The position numbers and the translations under genes were made by a program. The notes beneath the pieces were generated by a model. It worked only from the letters and a program-made list of their open reading frames with translations, was not told the DNA's origin and searched no databases. Positions 9,401-21,654 of a DNA stretch of 64,000 nt are shown here, in pieces (position 1 is the stretch's first letter; the number at the start of each line of letters is the position of its first letter). The DNA lies in contig NC_090709.1 of assembly GCF_040954835.1 (NCBI RefSeq), positions 46,198,490 through 46,262,489 of the forward strand, read 5' to 3'. The DNA comes from Lepisosteus oculatus. Taxonomy: Eukaryota; Chordata; Actinopteri; Semionotiformes; Lepisosteidae.

Positions 9401-12400
9401 ATGGCAGAAGGCAATATTTCAGTTTCTCAGGACCAGTTCAGTTGCTCAGTGTGTCTGGATTTGCTGAAGGATCCAGTGACTCTGCTCTGTGGACACAGTT
9501 ACTGTATGGGCTGTATTAATAACTGCTGGGATCAGGAATATCAGACTGGGATCTACAGGTGCCCCCAGTGTAGACAGACCTTCACCCCAAGACCTGATCT
9601 TCACAGAAACACCATCCTGGCTGAAGTGGTGGAGAAACTGAAGGAGAAAGAACTCAGTGGTCCTCCTCCTGCTCGCAGTCCTGCTGGCCCTGGAGATTTA
9701 CTGTGTAATGTCTGCACTGGGAGAAAGAGGGGAGCTGTGAAATCCTGTCTGGTGTGTCTGGCCTCTTACTGTCAGACTCACCTCCAGCCTCACTATGAAG
9801 CTGTTCCATTGAAGAGACACAAGCTGGCTGATGCCACAGGGCAACCACAGGAGAAGATCTGCTCCACTCATCACAAACTGCTGGAGTTCTATTGCCGGAC
9901 TGACCAGAAGTGTGTTTGTTATGCTTGTGTAATGGATGAACACAGAGACCATGATACTGTCTCAGCTGCAGCAGTAAGGACTGAGAAACAGGTGAGGACT
10001 TTCAGTCTGTATTTATTTTCTAGTACAAGATGTAAAATTGATATTTAGGATATCTCGGGCTCTAACTGATCTCTGGACTGTATTTACTGTTTCTGTAATC
10101 CTATATCTCTCCACTGGTGAGTCCTGCTCATGTACTCAGCTGTGATCCACACTGGTTGTGTCTCTGAACTGTCTCCTGTTCTTCTGTCTGTTGTTCATTA
10201 TCTCCTCCTCCTCCAAACATGTTAAGTGATTATCAAAGACTGGTATGTATTTAGCCAAGATACTAGTTTTGAAACCATTTCAAATTTTGCAAGTTGCCAC
10301 ATATTTACTTCTGTTATGTTTCCAGTCAAAACTGAGCTTATGATTTTATTTACAAAGAAAAGAGTGAGTAAAAAATTGTGTTCAAATGACACTTTATTTT
10401 GCAAACATCACAAATTCAACTAGCCTTTCAGATAAAATGAACAGTCCCATTTGTGTGTGTTTGTGTGTGTGTGTGTTCACGCACATGAGTGCAGCGGGTG
10501 GTAATGATGGCGTGTTTTTGTGGTTTACGATGCTGGTTTTTACATCCCTTGGGACACAGAGCTGTCTGTTCTTCCGTCGGGGGCAGCTGCTGGGGAGGTA
10601 GCCCAGATCTTTATGCCATATTTGCCTGGTTTACTCGGCATGTATTGTTGGGAAGGACAGTTGTAACAAGTTCAAGTGATGAATTAGTAGAATCCTATGA
10701 TGACGAGAGAGAGTAGAGGCAGAAACAACACAGGTGTCCAATCTGAATCGACAGGCGAGTTCATGGTCAAGAGCAAAGGTAAGTTCAAAAAGCTGAAAGT
10801 AGTCGTACAAGAGAGGTTTCCAGAAAAGGAGCGAGGTAGGAGCTCGCTAGGAGAGAAGTCAATAGCGCGCAGTGAATAGCCAGTTTAGAGGGTTTAAATA
10901 GAGCTGAGTGCAGAACGGTACAGCGGGTGGTGATGGTTTAACACATGCAGCGGCGGTTGTGCTTGTTGTGATTAGTCTGCTGCTGGAACAGGTCTGTGGT
11001 TTGTGGATCGATCTCTGATGACTGGTGGTCATGACAACAACGACCTCTCAGGGGGACCAGGTGTTCATCCACAGTGACTTCCGGGCCGAGACTGTAGATG
11101 AGTGGCAGGCGCTTGTCCCAGACATCTCCAGTGCAGCGAATTCGTCTTGTTGACGTCGGGCAGGTCTTGTGTCCCGCTTGTCAAAGCAAATGGCTCCTGA
11201 GAGAATATGAAAGGATTGACACATTAGCCTAAAATATGGCCCAACCAGACTCGGCATGCCAAAAGCTGGTGGTGGCCTCATTCCTTGATCTGTATACGCC
11301 AGACAGAATCAACAGACCCACGTATGCTTGAGAGTCTATTCAGTCCACCTCCCTCCAGCTATCGCTATGCACAAGTCTCCCCTCCAGGTTTGTCACATCT
11401 AGGGCTGTCCTTTCAATAGCCCTTGGCAGAAACAATTTAAAGCTGGACTTTATATCTTCAACACGGGACACGGTATACATCTTGGCCCCGGGGCCATCCT
11501 GAAACTTGCAGCCACTGGGCTCATCAGCACTGCTGAAATCCCTTGTTGTGAGGAGCAGAGAGCAGTTAGGACACAGTATTGAGCTGTAAGAATGAAAAGC
11601 GAAGTCTCTAGATTGTGTTTCAGATATAATTTCTGTGTTTTCACTTCACATACAGATGTGCAGACCCAGGTGCGAGGAGTAAAAGTCGAGCAGGAGGTGG
11701 AGACTCGTGGTCTGCTGCGCTGCACATGCTGCCGGTGTAGATTAGACACGAAACAGGAGTGTGTCAGACAGGACCAGGAAACAAAGCTTGTGTGGATAAG
11801 ACATCAGAGATACAGAGTGTCAATTGTCCTGGGTGACTCTAAGGGGCATCTCTGATGTGATTCTCTTACAGCAGAAATGCCCTGAATGTCTCTGTTTCTC
11901 CACAGAATCAGCTAGGGGTGACACAGACACAAACCCAGCAGAGACTCCAGAAGAGAGAGAAGGAGCTTCAGGAGCTGACACAGGCTGTGGAGTCACTCGG
12001 AGTGGGTATTGACCAGAGAAGTGGACGCATTGACACACATTTCCAAAGCTGAACACTGGACAGTACCCTTTGGAAACACAACATACTGCATAATGTAGTT
12101 TGAGAGTTTTCCTGTGTAATAATCTACTGTGTGTCTCCTCCCTCAGAGCTCTGCACACACAGCGTACAGGACACTGACAGGATCTTTACTGAGCTGATCC
12201 GCTCCATTGAAAGAACACGCTCTGAGGTTACAGAGCTGATCAGAGCTCAAGAGAGGGCTGCTGTGAGTCAGGCTGAAGGACTTCTAGAGCGACTGGAGAA
12301 GGAGATCACTGAGCTGAAGAGGAGAGATGCTGAGCTGAACCAGCTCTCACACACAGAGGATCACATCCATTTCCTCCAGGTAACATCACTGCTCTGTGAT

Positions 12401-15400
12401 TCTGCAATACAGAAGGGTGTCTCTCACACAGAGCTGCTCCTGGCTTCTCCCAAGGATTGTGTGTTGTGTTTGACTGGAAACTCCTCTTTCTCTTCTCTTC
12501 TCTTCAGAATTTCCAGTCTGTCTGTGTCCCTCCTGGAGATGGACACTCACCCAGCATCCCTGTCCGTCCAGATTTCTCTCCTGAGGCAGTGAGGAGAGCT
12601 GTCTCTGGACTGAAAGAACGACTGGAGGACATCTGCAAGAAGGAATCAATAAAGATTTCCATGACAGGTTGGTGGTGAAACACACTGATGTCTTTCTGGA
12701 TAGACTATGAATTTCTCTTATATTGTTAATGGATTTTCTGTTCAGTGATTGTATTTATCAAAGCAGCTTACCAGTCAATGATTCAAATTCTAGGTGAAAT
12801 ATCTTTAAAGTTTTAGTCTCACAAATCTTTATGACAGTAACTGTATTGTTATATTGTGCTGTATGTAGTTTAACAGGAATGTTTTAATAGGAGCGACAGT
12901 CCCTGTATAGTAGAACCATAGGTGTAACGAACAGTTCTTTCCGGACCTTATGCAGACGACACAATCCGAAGAAGTAGGAAACACTAGGAAAACGTCATGC
13001 AGGGATACGGGGCTGAAAACAGGGGGCGTGTCCAAAGTGCGCTGGTGCACGGGGAAGGTGTGGCCGAGGCAAACAATCCAAAAAACAATCCATAGAGGCA
13101 ATCCAAAACACAAGAATAAGACCATTGGCAGGTGATCCATCCAAACAAAGAATTAAAACCAGAAACCGGGTCGGAACCGGCGGACAGGGAACAGGAACAA
13201 AGATTAAAACCTTAACGGGACCAGGCCCTTCCAGGTCCCGGACTCGCACGGTGCGGAAACCAGATGCAGAGCCAGGATGAGCATCAGCGCCTGGCTTTTA
13301 AGGTGGGCTGGGAAAAGGGATCAGGTGCACACAATTAAGTCTAAAGTGAAAGGGCTGGAGCACCCTTAAGGAAAGGGGACTATAATCGTGAGAATAGGGG
13401 CCACAGTCTCAGTCCAGTAGATCAGTCCTGTTACAATAGGAGCTACAGTCCCAGTACAGTAGAACAGTCCTGTTACAATAGGATCTACAGCCCAAGTGAA
13501 GCAGAATAGCTCTGTTATTCCTGTTAATCTGTTACTGCAGCCCTGATGAAACATTTCTCTGTGTGTCTCCCCAGTTACTGAAGTCTATAGTCTGCTGACT
13601 CCAGAACCCGGGTCCAGAGCAGAGCTTTTACACTGTGAGTCTGTTTTCACAACAGCTCCCCCTTGAAATATACCTGGAGCTCAAACACAAAGCAGAAACA
13701 GTGATACAAAAACTGATACACACTCTGACACACACACTGGTTCACACTCTGATACTTGCTGATACACGTCTGAATTCAGAAAGTCAAGCTTGCAGACAGT
13801 CACTCTGTGTGGATCAGAGTCACACTGTGTAAGAAACACACAGATGGACAGAGACAGAAAATCCAGTGGGGGTCATTTTTTAAGAAAATGCACTTTATTA
13901 CAACAATGTGTACAGCACACTTCTTACAAAAAATACAATTATAACAACAACACTTCAACAGAATTTAAATCGTCACTAAGAGAGTGATTGTTCATTATCA
14001 AACTTTCCATTTCGCAAGTGGTCAGTGAGGCTGGTTCACACAATAAGAGCCCCTCCAAGCCTCCTGGGTGTTACCACTGGCTGCAGTCCTGGCTCTGAAA
14101 CTGCGATTGTCCATTTCTCAACAGGAGCACTAAGGAACAGGTTTTCTTGGTTTTCTTCAGCCCCTGTACAGAGCTCTCTGTCCTGTCCAGTGCACTTTTC
14201 CGTGGAGAATCCCCACCAGGCTACCTAGTTAAATAGCTTCATCCTACATGTCTCCGTTATGCTTCGTGAGCTGGAGGTTCCAGCTGACGGATCGCTGTTC
14301 CACCCCACACGTCTGGTCGCTATTGATGATGTGGGGCAGGATGGTCCTCAGTCTGCTGGCTAGTAGCTTGGACAGGATTATTGACACCTCTCACTGTCTA
14401 GCTGATGTCCAGAGATCAGGCAGTGTGTCCAGTGAGCAGGACATCTCTGTATCTCAGTCAGTGATACTGGTCACTGTGGGTACAGGTCACTCAGTCAGTG
14501 ATACTGGTTACTGTGGGAACAGGTCACTCAGACAATGTTACTGGTCACTGTTGGTAAAGGTCACTCATGCTGTGAGAGATCACACAACAATGAGAAGCAT
14601 TTGACTGAGCATTGATCAGTTCTCAGTATCACTGCTGGTTCTTTATGAAATCACTGCTCACTGCTGTGGACAGACTGTGTTTCTTATCGTTCTCAATGGC
14701 TCAAGCACCGGACTCCAGGGTGTCCTGTGATGTGTCTGTGTGTCTTATTGCCTTGTGCTGCTCAGTCTTATTGAGTGAGACTCCAGTCTTACAGCCACTG
14801 CTGCTCACCCTCACTGACTCTGATCCACACTGGAGTGGAGACCGGGGATCCTGAAATAAACTGACTGCAGACTGTAGTATAAACTCTGGTATAATAACAG
14901 GTATGAAGCAATAACAGTCTTTAGTACAATAAAGATCTACTCTCTCTCTCTCTGCAGATCCTGTGAAGCGAGCTCCTATCCCTAAATCACGTATGTACAC
15001 TGTGTGAAACTCTGCTGACAGACAGTACTGACTTTACTGACGTGTTATTACCAGTGAGCGACTGTGATTACAGTGTCTGTATCTTTGTGTCCCAGTGTGT
15101 GTCTGTGATTAACAGTGTCTGTATCTCTGTGTCCCAGTGTGTGACTGTGATTAACAGTGTCTGTATCTCTGTGTCCCAGTGTGTGACTGTGATTAACAGT
15201 ATCTGTGTCTCTGTGTTCCAGTGTGAGACTGTGATTAACAGTGTCTGTATATCTGTGTTTCAGAATGGCAGTGGTTGTGCAGTGCTGCAGGTAGGTCTGT
15301 CTCTTCTTGAAGACAGAGGTGTTGTTTTAAGCCCTAGTGTCTGAGGTTATTGAGGTCTTGAGTCCAGAAGGTCTCTTTAGTGTGATATGATCTGTAAACA

Positions 15401-18400
15401 GAAGGAGATGTATTTCAATCTCATGTTTCTGTAACATCCTACATGTGGGCTGTGAAGATCAATCTAAGTTTCATGGTGGGAATTTCTATCTCCGTCCTGT
15501 GTTTCAATCTAATGGCCAGTATGAGTCTCTCCAGGACTGACAGTATAGAAAACTCATTTTCCCCGAAGGCCACGTGCTCTGGTCTCTGCTAACTCCTGAA
15601 TGAGGGTCTACAGACTGAATGTGGCAGAACCAGTGACTGGAAAAACTGTGGAATATCAGGAGAATTCAGGAGCAGAGCCAGTCTCATAATAACAAGCTGT
15701 TCAAATCCTAAGGAGAAACACTGTTAAAGGTTGTGGAAAAAAGGATGGTATAATGACAGTATTCTTCCCCTGAAGTTTCACAGACACACAGCCTCTTGTG
15801 AGAGGCAGCAGTGGGACTCTGGTACAGGGGCTCCTCTGGGGCCTGTAGGCCTCTCTCTTGTCTGAGAAATGGCTGCTTCTCTTCACATGTCAACCAGGCT
15901 GATGGGTCAGCAAGAAGAAACAAATGAGAGTTTATATTTATAAAATCACCTTTTCTTCGTCTGTTTCCCTATTTCCTCTGACTGTGTTATCAGGATGTTC
16001 ATACAAACACAGTACAGGCAGGATGGGCTTCTATATAGAGTACGTTCAGGCTGAGGGAATAATAAACATTATCAGGCAGATAAACGTTATTGCTAAACAG
16101 CTCATGTTGTTGCTTTTTGTGTTTAAAATCATGATACAGTCAGGATGTTGAACCTCTTTAACCCCCAGCTCCTCAAAAGTCATTTCCACCTGGAGTGTTT
16201 GTGGCCTGAACATCTTGCAATATCTTGGACAGTATAGCAAGTCCAGGCCTGGTTCAGGGTCTGAATTCAAGGAACCATCTTGACATCAAGTCTGAAACAT
16301 CAGATTTATATATATCTTACTCAGTACACACTCTAGGAAGAAATATCCACCACCCCAAAAAGACACATTTCATTTCTTCAAAAATGATTATTCAAATTAT
16401 AGCACATGTAGATACCTATTGTTCCAGGCCGTGCCCAATATATGTCTATTATTTATACTGGATAGGCTTTTTTTTACAGCCTTTCTATTCTCCAGGAGTA
16501 AAAACATAAGAACTGAGAAGAATCTCTTTGATCTTCACTGGACTGACCAGCAGACAATAGAAGAAGAGTTTTTATTAATTATTAAGATTTTGTATTTAAG
16601 TATTAAATATCAGGAGAGTATTAAGTCAGTGTTCATTGGTCATGCGAATAAAGCCTCTTGAATTGAATTGATCAAAACCCCCATTCACAATGAACATGTA
16701 TAAGCCCCGCCCCCCGTCTCTCAGTGGTCAGAGCTCACTGATTGACAGCTGGTGTCTCCTATCAGAGAGGCAGACAGCTAAGCGCGAACAGTCTGAAGTC
16801 AGTATGAGCGCCACAGTCACAAAAGTTTTTTTTATTAAACGAATAGAATTTACAAATACAACTACAACCAGAGGATCAGAAACAGGTACAAGAGAAAAAA
16901 AACACAACAGAAAAAAACATTTAACCACCAGAGGTAATGAAGTAAATTATGTGATCAAATTGTATTTTTTACATATATCATGTTTCCCTTGCTTTATTAT
17001 TTCTCAATTATATATAGAATTTAAATAGTGTTTCAACATGCATGCGTTTCCTGTATAAAATAAAAATCAGCACTCACTTTTTTAGAAAACAAATAAAAAC
17101 ACTTTTCTTTTTAAACACTTCGAGTACCTCTGGCATTCATGAAAAATACATACACAAAAGCAGATAACTTACTCTTAAATTGTCTAAATTATTGAGTTTT
17201 TCAAGAACCAGAACTATAACAGTCCTTAATACATAACTACAACATTCCAAACTAACACTAAATAAACATTAGTATATACTGCTATAACAAATTAAACCAA
17301 ACATAATCATTACCTGAGCAGTCACTGGGAGCGAATCTCCTTCCTGTCCACAGAGGCCCTCGCTCCCACAAAGTAGGCTCTCCTCCCCTCTCTTCTGGCA
17401 GCTTCAACCTTGGGCCACAGCTGGTTCCTGGTGCTCCTGTCTGGGGCGGACAGGTCCTCTGCAAATCTCAGTTTGTTCTCATTCAAATACTCATTCCCCC
17501 TCGCCGCTGGCCACAGCATATCCCTCACCGTCCTCTTGGTGAACTGTATTATAATCATTCTAGGGCGCACTTGCCCAGACATGTTAGCTCTCCCGAGCCT
17601 GTGAACAGTGTTGATGGCTGATATCATGCCCTCCTGGTCCGGCAGGGTCCTTTTACAGATACTCTTCACTGTTGCAACAATGTCCTTATTTTTCTGTAGT
17701 CAAAAAAAGCAAAAAAATAACATTCAGGTCATGAAAAACTCAAAACAACTCCTCAGCCTCTAAACTTTACCTCCCACCTGAATGCCATCTTGAATGCTGC
17801 GCCTCTGTTTCTCTCTGGGTTTCTGGATGTGTTATTTCTGGTTTAAATTGAATACTTTGGACATTTCTTCACATTTTCAAAGTAAATGTGAAGGTTTTCT
17901 TATATTTAAGCAAGATTTTGGTTTTGTAATTATATTGTTTTTGTGTAAAAACGGGCATTATACAGTCGTCTTTGAATTCAGCACTGTTTTATTCTGCGTC
18001 ATCAGGAAAATGGTCTTAGAGAAGATGAACGAGCTGCTAAACTGGGATTTGAAATAAACCGTTTTAACAGACAGGCGCATCTCCAGTACTCTTTCCACGT
18101 CCCCTCCAGCTGCTACACTTTTCTCTTTAGTTGCCATCGATATTTTGTAGTACCATATATATATACGATTGAGGTATCTTAGACTTCTCCTTTGAAGACC
18201 CAGCACTCCTAAATAAAGACATTTCACAGTATAATGGAGTTAAGTTGGAATGTAATCGGCAGGAGCCTGTTGTGATGTTTGCTGTTTTATTCCCCAGCTG
18301 CTGTGACTCTGGACCCTGATACAGCTCACTGTGTTCTCAGCCTGTCTGAGGATGGGAAGAGAGTGAGACAGGGACAGGGGAAGAGTCTCTCTGACAATCC

Positions 18401-18845
18401 TCACAGATTTGATCACTGGTCCTGTGTCGTGAGCAGGGAGGCCTTCACCTCAGGGAGACACTACTGGGAGGTGGAGGTGAACGACTGGTGGACAATAGGA
18501 GTGACCAGAGAGTCTGCAGAGAGGCAAGGGGGGTTCAGCTTCTCTCCCCAGCAGGGTTACTGGTGTCTGAGCTCTTACCTCTCTGTTTTATCTGCTCTCA
18601 CTGACCCTGTGACTCATCTTCCCCACAGTCTGCAGCCCAGAAAGCTGGGGGTGTGTGTGGATATTGAGGAGAGGAATGTCTCCTTTTACACAGTGGAGTC
18701 CAGAGCTCATCTCTATACTTTCACTGACATGGTCTTCACTCAGGGAGAGAAGATCTATCCTGTCTTCAGGACTGTGGATCGTAACAAAGACCTTGAGCTG
18801 CTGCCTGCTGTCAGTGTGGAGATTAAACCAGTCACTGACTCATGA
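9401..18845 (+). CDS. finTRIM-like RING / B-box / coiled-coil / B30.2 E3 ubiquitin ligase gene, seven exons
   Basis: A TRIM-family protein: the RING recruits E2 ubiquitin-conjugating enzymes and the B30.2 domain recognises targets; fish members act in innate antiviral defence. Exons: 9401-9991 (RING C3HC4 from CSVCLDLL to CPQC, then two B-boxes, CNVCTGRKRGA and KICSTHHKLLEFYC), 11906-12001 or 12005, 12147-12379, 12508-12667 (coiled coil), 13575-13634, 14958-14990 and 18298-18845 (PRY LDPDTAH, SPRY WEVEVND and LGVCVDIEERNVSFYT, stop TGA). All introns are GT-AG. The start MAEGNISVS follows AAAA and fits family starts. With the usual 96-base exon 2 the 233-base exon 3 (family norm 234) is out of frame. 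Using donor GTATTG at 12006 (exon 2 of 100 bases), or acceptor CAGAG two bases later, restores it; the former gives about 574 residues. Either it is expressed through a shifted splice site or it is a young pseudogene. Confidence 0.85.
10443..10485. repeat. TG-rich microsatellite in TRIM intron 1
   Basis: A run of TG dinucleotides with TTTG interruptions. It is an ordinary simple repeat inside the intron. Confidence 0.7.
11047..11520 (-). pseudogene. piggyBac (PGBD4-like) transposase relic
   Basis: On the minus strand, several frames together show successive piggyBac transposase blocks: SSFKLFLPRAIERTALDVTN, then GLLILSGVYRSRNEA, then SGAICFDKRDTRPARRQQD, then TVDEHLVPLRGR. The last block includes the first catalytic Asp of the DDE-like core (the DE of VDE). 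In-frame stops and frame changes interrupt it, and the C-terminal half is missing. It lies antisense inside intron 1 of the TRIM gene. The family assignment rests on motif order, which is distinctive, and the copy is plainly inactive. Confidence 0.75.
12887..13520. repeat. 42-bp minisatellite split by a solo LTR
   Basis: Units like AATAGGAGCTACAGTCCCAG recur at about 12889, 13393, 13434 and 13476, with a period near 42 bases and a shared ending CAGTCCTGTTAC. The first unit is separated from the others by the LTR at 12923-13393. It lies in TRIM intron 4. Confidence 0.75.
12923..13393 (-). mobile_element. Solo LTR inserted in the intronic minisatellite
   Basis: The segment is flanked by a 5-bp direct repeat ATAGG (12918-12922 and 13394-13398). 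On the minus strand it starts TCTCACGATT and ends GTTCGTTACA, resembling the ends of the LTR pair at 25520-27071 (TGTCACGCCC and GTCCGTTACA), with G to C at its second base. A TATA-like CCTTAAAAGCC lies about 90 bases in. No internal region or coding frame is present, as expected after recombination between two LTRs. Confidence 0.75.
14457..14568. repeat. About 37-bp tandem repeat, three units
   Basis: GTCAGTGATACTGGTCACTG and variants followed by TGGGTACAGGTCACTCA repeat three times in TRIM intron 5, with increasing divergence. Confidence 0.7.
15064..15263. repeat. 42-bp tandem repeat carrying a splice-acceptor-like site in each unit
   Basis: Units begin GTGATTAACAGTGTCTGTAT at 15105, 15147, 15189 and 15231, with a first unit one base short at 15064. 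Each contains CTGTGT(C/T)(C/T)CAG, which looks like a polypyrimidine tract plus AG. The last copy ends in TGTTTCAG directly before a possible 27-base exon. Confidence 0.85.
15264..15290 (+). other. Possible additional 27-base microexon of the TRIM gene
   Basis: The segment lies between TGTTTCAG and the donor GTAGGT. Its length is a multiple of three and, in the phase set by the flanking exons, it has no stop. If included it would add nine residues (QWQWLCSAA in phase) between the coiled-coil part and the PRY domain. There is no evidence that it is used; transcript data would settle it. Confidence 0.3.
16590..16675 (+). repeat. LINE 3' tail fragment
   Basis: CATTGGTCATGCGAATAAAG followed by a GAATT-rich tail is typical of fish non-LTR retrotransposon 3' ends. 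A related tail occurs at 56140-56195, and inverted at 23050-23100. Confidence 0.5.
17322..17669 (-). pseudogene. L1-type ORF1 (Transposase_22-like) fragment
   Basis: The 115-residue minus-strand frame contains HRLGRANMSGQVRPRMIIIQ, then FTKRTVRDMLWPAARG, then NKLRFAEDLSAPDR, then WPKVEAARREGRRAYFVGAR. This order matches the RNA-recognition and C-terminal domains of LINE-1 ORF1 proteins, RNA-binding chaperones of the element. The N-terminal coiled coil is not visible and no ORF2 lies nearby, so it is a fragment. It is antisense in TRIM intron 6. The C-terminal nucleic-acid-binding part is still open. Confidence 0.6.
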
Positions 18846-19123
18846 ACACAGGCTGACTCTCTCCCAGCTCTCTGTCCCACTGCTCATACTGGGAGATGGG
18901 TTTAACGGCGGGTAGTGAGATGATGTCAAAAATCTAATAGTAATTTTAGATGATGTTGATGTTGTGTCATGTTTAAACATGTTATATTACAGTAAAAGAT
19001 TAAAACAGGAAAATAACATATACGAGAGAGGGAGATATTCCTCGCTACCAGCCTGCTGTACTCCTGACTTGTAAATATCTCTGGAAACCCTCTCGTGTTG
19101 TTTTTTTTTTCGAATTTTGAGAA

Positions 19124-19129
19124 AATAAA
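19124..19129 (+). terminator. Polyadenylation signal of the TRIM gene
   Basis: AATAAA lies about 280 bases after the stop codon and is followed by A-rich then T/G-containing sequence. It is the first canonical signal downstream of the B30.2 exon. Confidence 0.6.
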
Positions 19130-19262
19130 CTGAAATGAATTAAAAATGAAATCCTGTGTGTCTCTCCTGCACGTGCCGGTGACTGTAAAGCTGCCTGAAC
19201 TGGGAGTCCAGCTGACGTCATCAGCCAGGCAGAATAGGCACTGTGATGCCATCAGAAAGTGG

Positions 19263-20642
19263 TGTAGCGGCGAGGCTTATTAATAAGAAAGAATTAAGTG
19301 TTCTGAGCTTCCCAAATGAGGCCCCATTTGGAGCCACAGAGAGACCATTAGTGCAGGGTGATTTAAGGTTTCCTCTGATAAGGGACAGCTCCCAAAGGGG
19401 GATGCACTTAGCTAAGCCTGGCTATCATGATCAATGGTCATCCATTGGCGCCTATCTGTCTAGGGAGTGCCAGTTGGACATCTGGACTGCATTACTAAGT
19501 GTCAGGACTAAGTGACTCATATCTCACCTTGATCAACCAATCAGGGACTGGTAGGGCTGAGTAACCCATGTGGGACTCTGATGCCCATGGAACTTTCAGC
19601 CAATCAATGAGCTGAAGTTCCTCCAGGTAAAAACAGGCAACACAGAGAGCCTGGGAGATTCAGATTCAACAAGATTCAGAAGGGGAGTTTCAGAGAGATT
19701 CAGTAAGATTCTGGAGAGGATTCTGTGGACTGTTCTAAAGGGAATTCAAAGGAGAATTCCAGGGCAGGACGGCCCAGGAGCAGAAGGCTCCCAAGGGCAG
19801 GACATTCTCGCAGCGCGCCTCCTGACCATCCTGAGACTCAGCCCGGACAACCACGGAACGGCCAGTGTGTCTGAGTGCCAGAACTTTCCTTTGTTCTAAG
19901 AGTCTAGAGTGGAGGTTGCCAGAGAGTAATCAGCAGCAGGCCTCGTGAACAGGTCGGAACTGTGGACAGCTGAATCACTATTCAGAACTAGCTCTTCATC
20001 AGGAACGAACCGGTCCTCTTCCTGACTTGCTGGGACCCACAGTCATCTTTTCTCCTGTGCACAAAATTTGCTAGTTAAAGCCAACAGTGAGCATCAGCAG
20101 TGCACCGTCGCAAGCCGCACAGCACAGCCTGGCACGGTGCCAGAGAGCGCGGATTGGACAGCAACAAGCCTGCAATTGTTTCTTTGTGCCCGCAGGAGAT
20201 CTGAATCCCCAGAGATTGGATGAGTATTCAACTTCAATGCATTACAGCTCGAAAATTCAATTGTTATCCAAACCAGTTGATATCAATTTAATTCCTAAGA
20301 GTTATGTACTTGTTTGAGTATCTAATGTAGAAGTTGTAACCAAGTTAATTTATGAAACGGTCTTAATGAATGATATACTGAACGTATGTCCTCTTGATAT
20401 ATGTAACTCTTTGTAACTGATTGAATATATACCTTTTGTATTCTGATAACTCTCTCGATAAGATCTGTTAGGTTTATATGCATATTCTATGTATTAATAA
20501 ATGTATCCTCGTGTATTAGTACCTGTGTGTGCGCGTTGTTTGAGTTATGTCGCATGGTTGGATTCTAAAGCCATCAAAAGAATCAACTTTTTGATTTACT
20601 GCTACAATTAATAATTGTCTCAGTAAATGCCCAAACCCTACA
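19263..20642 (+). mobile_element. Solo LTR, same family as the endogenous retroelement at 30734-38746
   Basis: It begins TGTAGCGGCGAGGC and ends CCCAAACCCTACA, is 1380 bases long, and aligns throughout with the 1381-base 5' LTR at 30734-32114. Shared blocks include TAGCTAAGCCTGGCTATCAT, GATCAATGGTCATCCATTGG and ATTAATAATTGTCTCAGTAA. An AATAAA-type signal lies near 20497. Divergence is clearly larger than between the two LTRs of the full element, and no matching target duplication is visible, so this insertion is older. Confidence 0.85.
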
Positions 20643-21654
20643 GAACTGGTGCCTTCAGAGAGCCAATAACATTACATATTTGGCATCCCACGGCTACGGT
20701 TTTCCTACAGTGGCTAATGGTGTTTATGGGAGTTGTAGTTTGTAAGATGTTTAGTTCCCAATAAATTGATATAATAGCCCAGTGAAAGCTCTGTTTACCT
20801 TCATATGAAAGCCCAAAACACTAAACTGAACCCAAGATTTTACATCTGTTTGGTGGCAGCGGCAAGTTTTTTTCTTCACGGACAGAAACTTGGGCTACTT
20901 GTCAGTCTTGTCTTCTGTCCTGGGCTATGGGCTATTTAATTATTTACTTTTTTCGATAGCCTGAAATTTCATTCAGATCTGTCCATGTAATGTCATACAT
21001 TTTATTGCCCTTGTGTGTGTTTAACCCTTGTCGAATGGGTTGTAAATGTCTCTTCCCTGAGTACTGGCCAACACTGAAAAAAGGCTACAGGAGCTCTGTA
21101 AATGAAGATTTGTGTGTGCGCTACCCAACACACTTAGTTGCAGCAGTGTGGGTGTTTAAATGCTATTGGCTCATGAACAGCATCCCCCTATCCCAGTGCA
21201 TTGCCTGTCTAATAGTGCCACATTCAATAAAACCAATAGAGAAAGAGATTCACAACGCAAAGCAGTGTCAATCTTCTGTGTAAAATATCGGTTTGTAAAA
21301 CTCCGCTCTGAATCTGGACTGTAATTAACACTGTAAACATCCCGTTTGTATAAAAACAGGTGAGTGTAAATCTGCTTTGTTATTGTCGAGCTGTGTAAGA
21401 AGACAAGAAACATATATTTCCGGACCTTTAATTCAGTATGATGTGTTTAGTACTGCAGAGATCAATGACAATGTATGTATAGAAAAAAGGTGAGTGTGAA
21501 TCTGGTACAGATGCAGCCATTCAAAATGAGCGGTAAAAACCCACGGTACAGTAACCAACCCGCAGGGCACCGCGGTAAGTGATTGGCTGGCCAAAATGAC
21601 CGACAGGGGCACTCGTGGTGCATTAGTTGGTAGTGAAAAGATTTAATCATTTAA
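20643..21654. repeat. Non-coding DNA with a diverged unit of the ~180-bp array and a dispersed-repeat end
   Basis: About 21060-21300 matches the last array units at 39030-39230 in the same orientation (TTAAATGCTATTGGCT, CCCTATCCCAGTGCATTG, AAAGAGATTCA). GGGAGTTGTAGTTTG at about 20729 resembles a ZNF143-type promoter motif. The dispersed repeat end CAGATGCAGCCATTCAAAAT begins at 21508. No protein-coding gene was recognised. Confidence 0.6.

Noticed and set aside
10489-10879. Short overlapping frames upstream of the piggyBac relic, one acidic (SSDELVESYDDERE)
   Set aside because: Could be an N-terminal transposase piece but orientation is opposite to the relic and nothing else supports it.
15064-15263. 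Regularly spaced repeats suggesting a CRISPR-like array
   Set aside because: Units are contiguous 42-bp tandem copies without unique spacers, inside a vertebrate intron.
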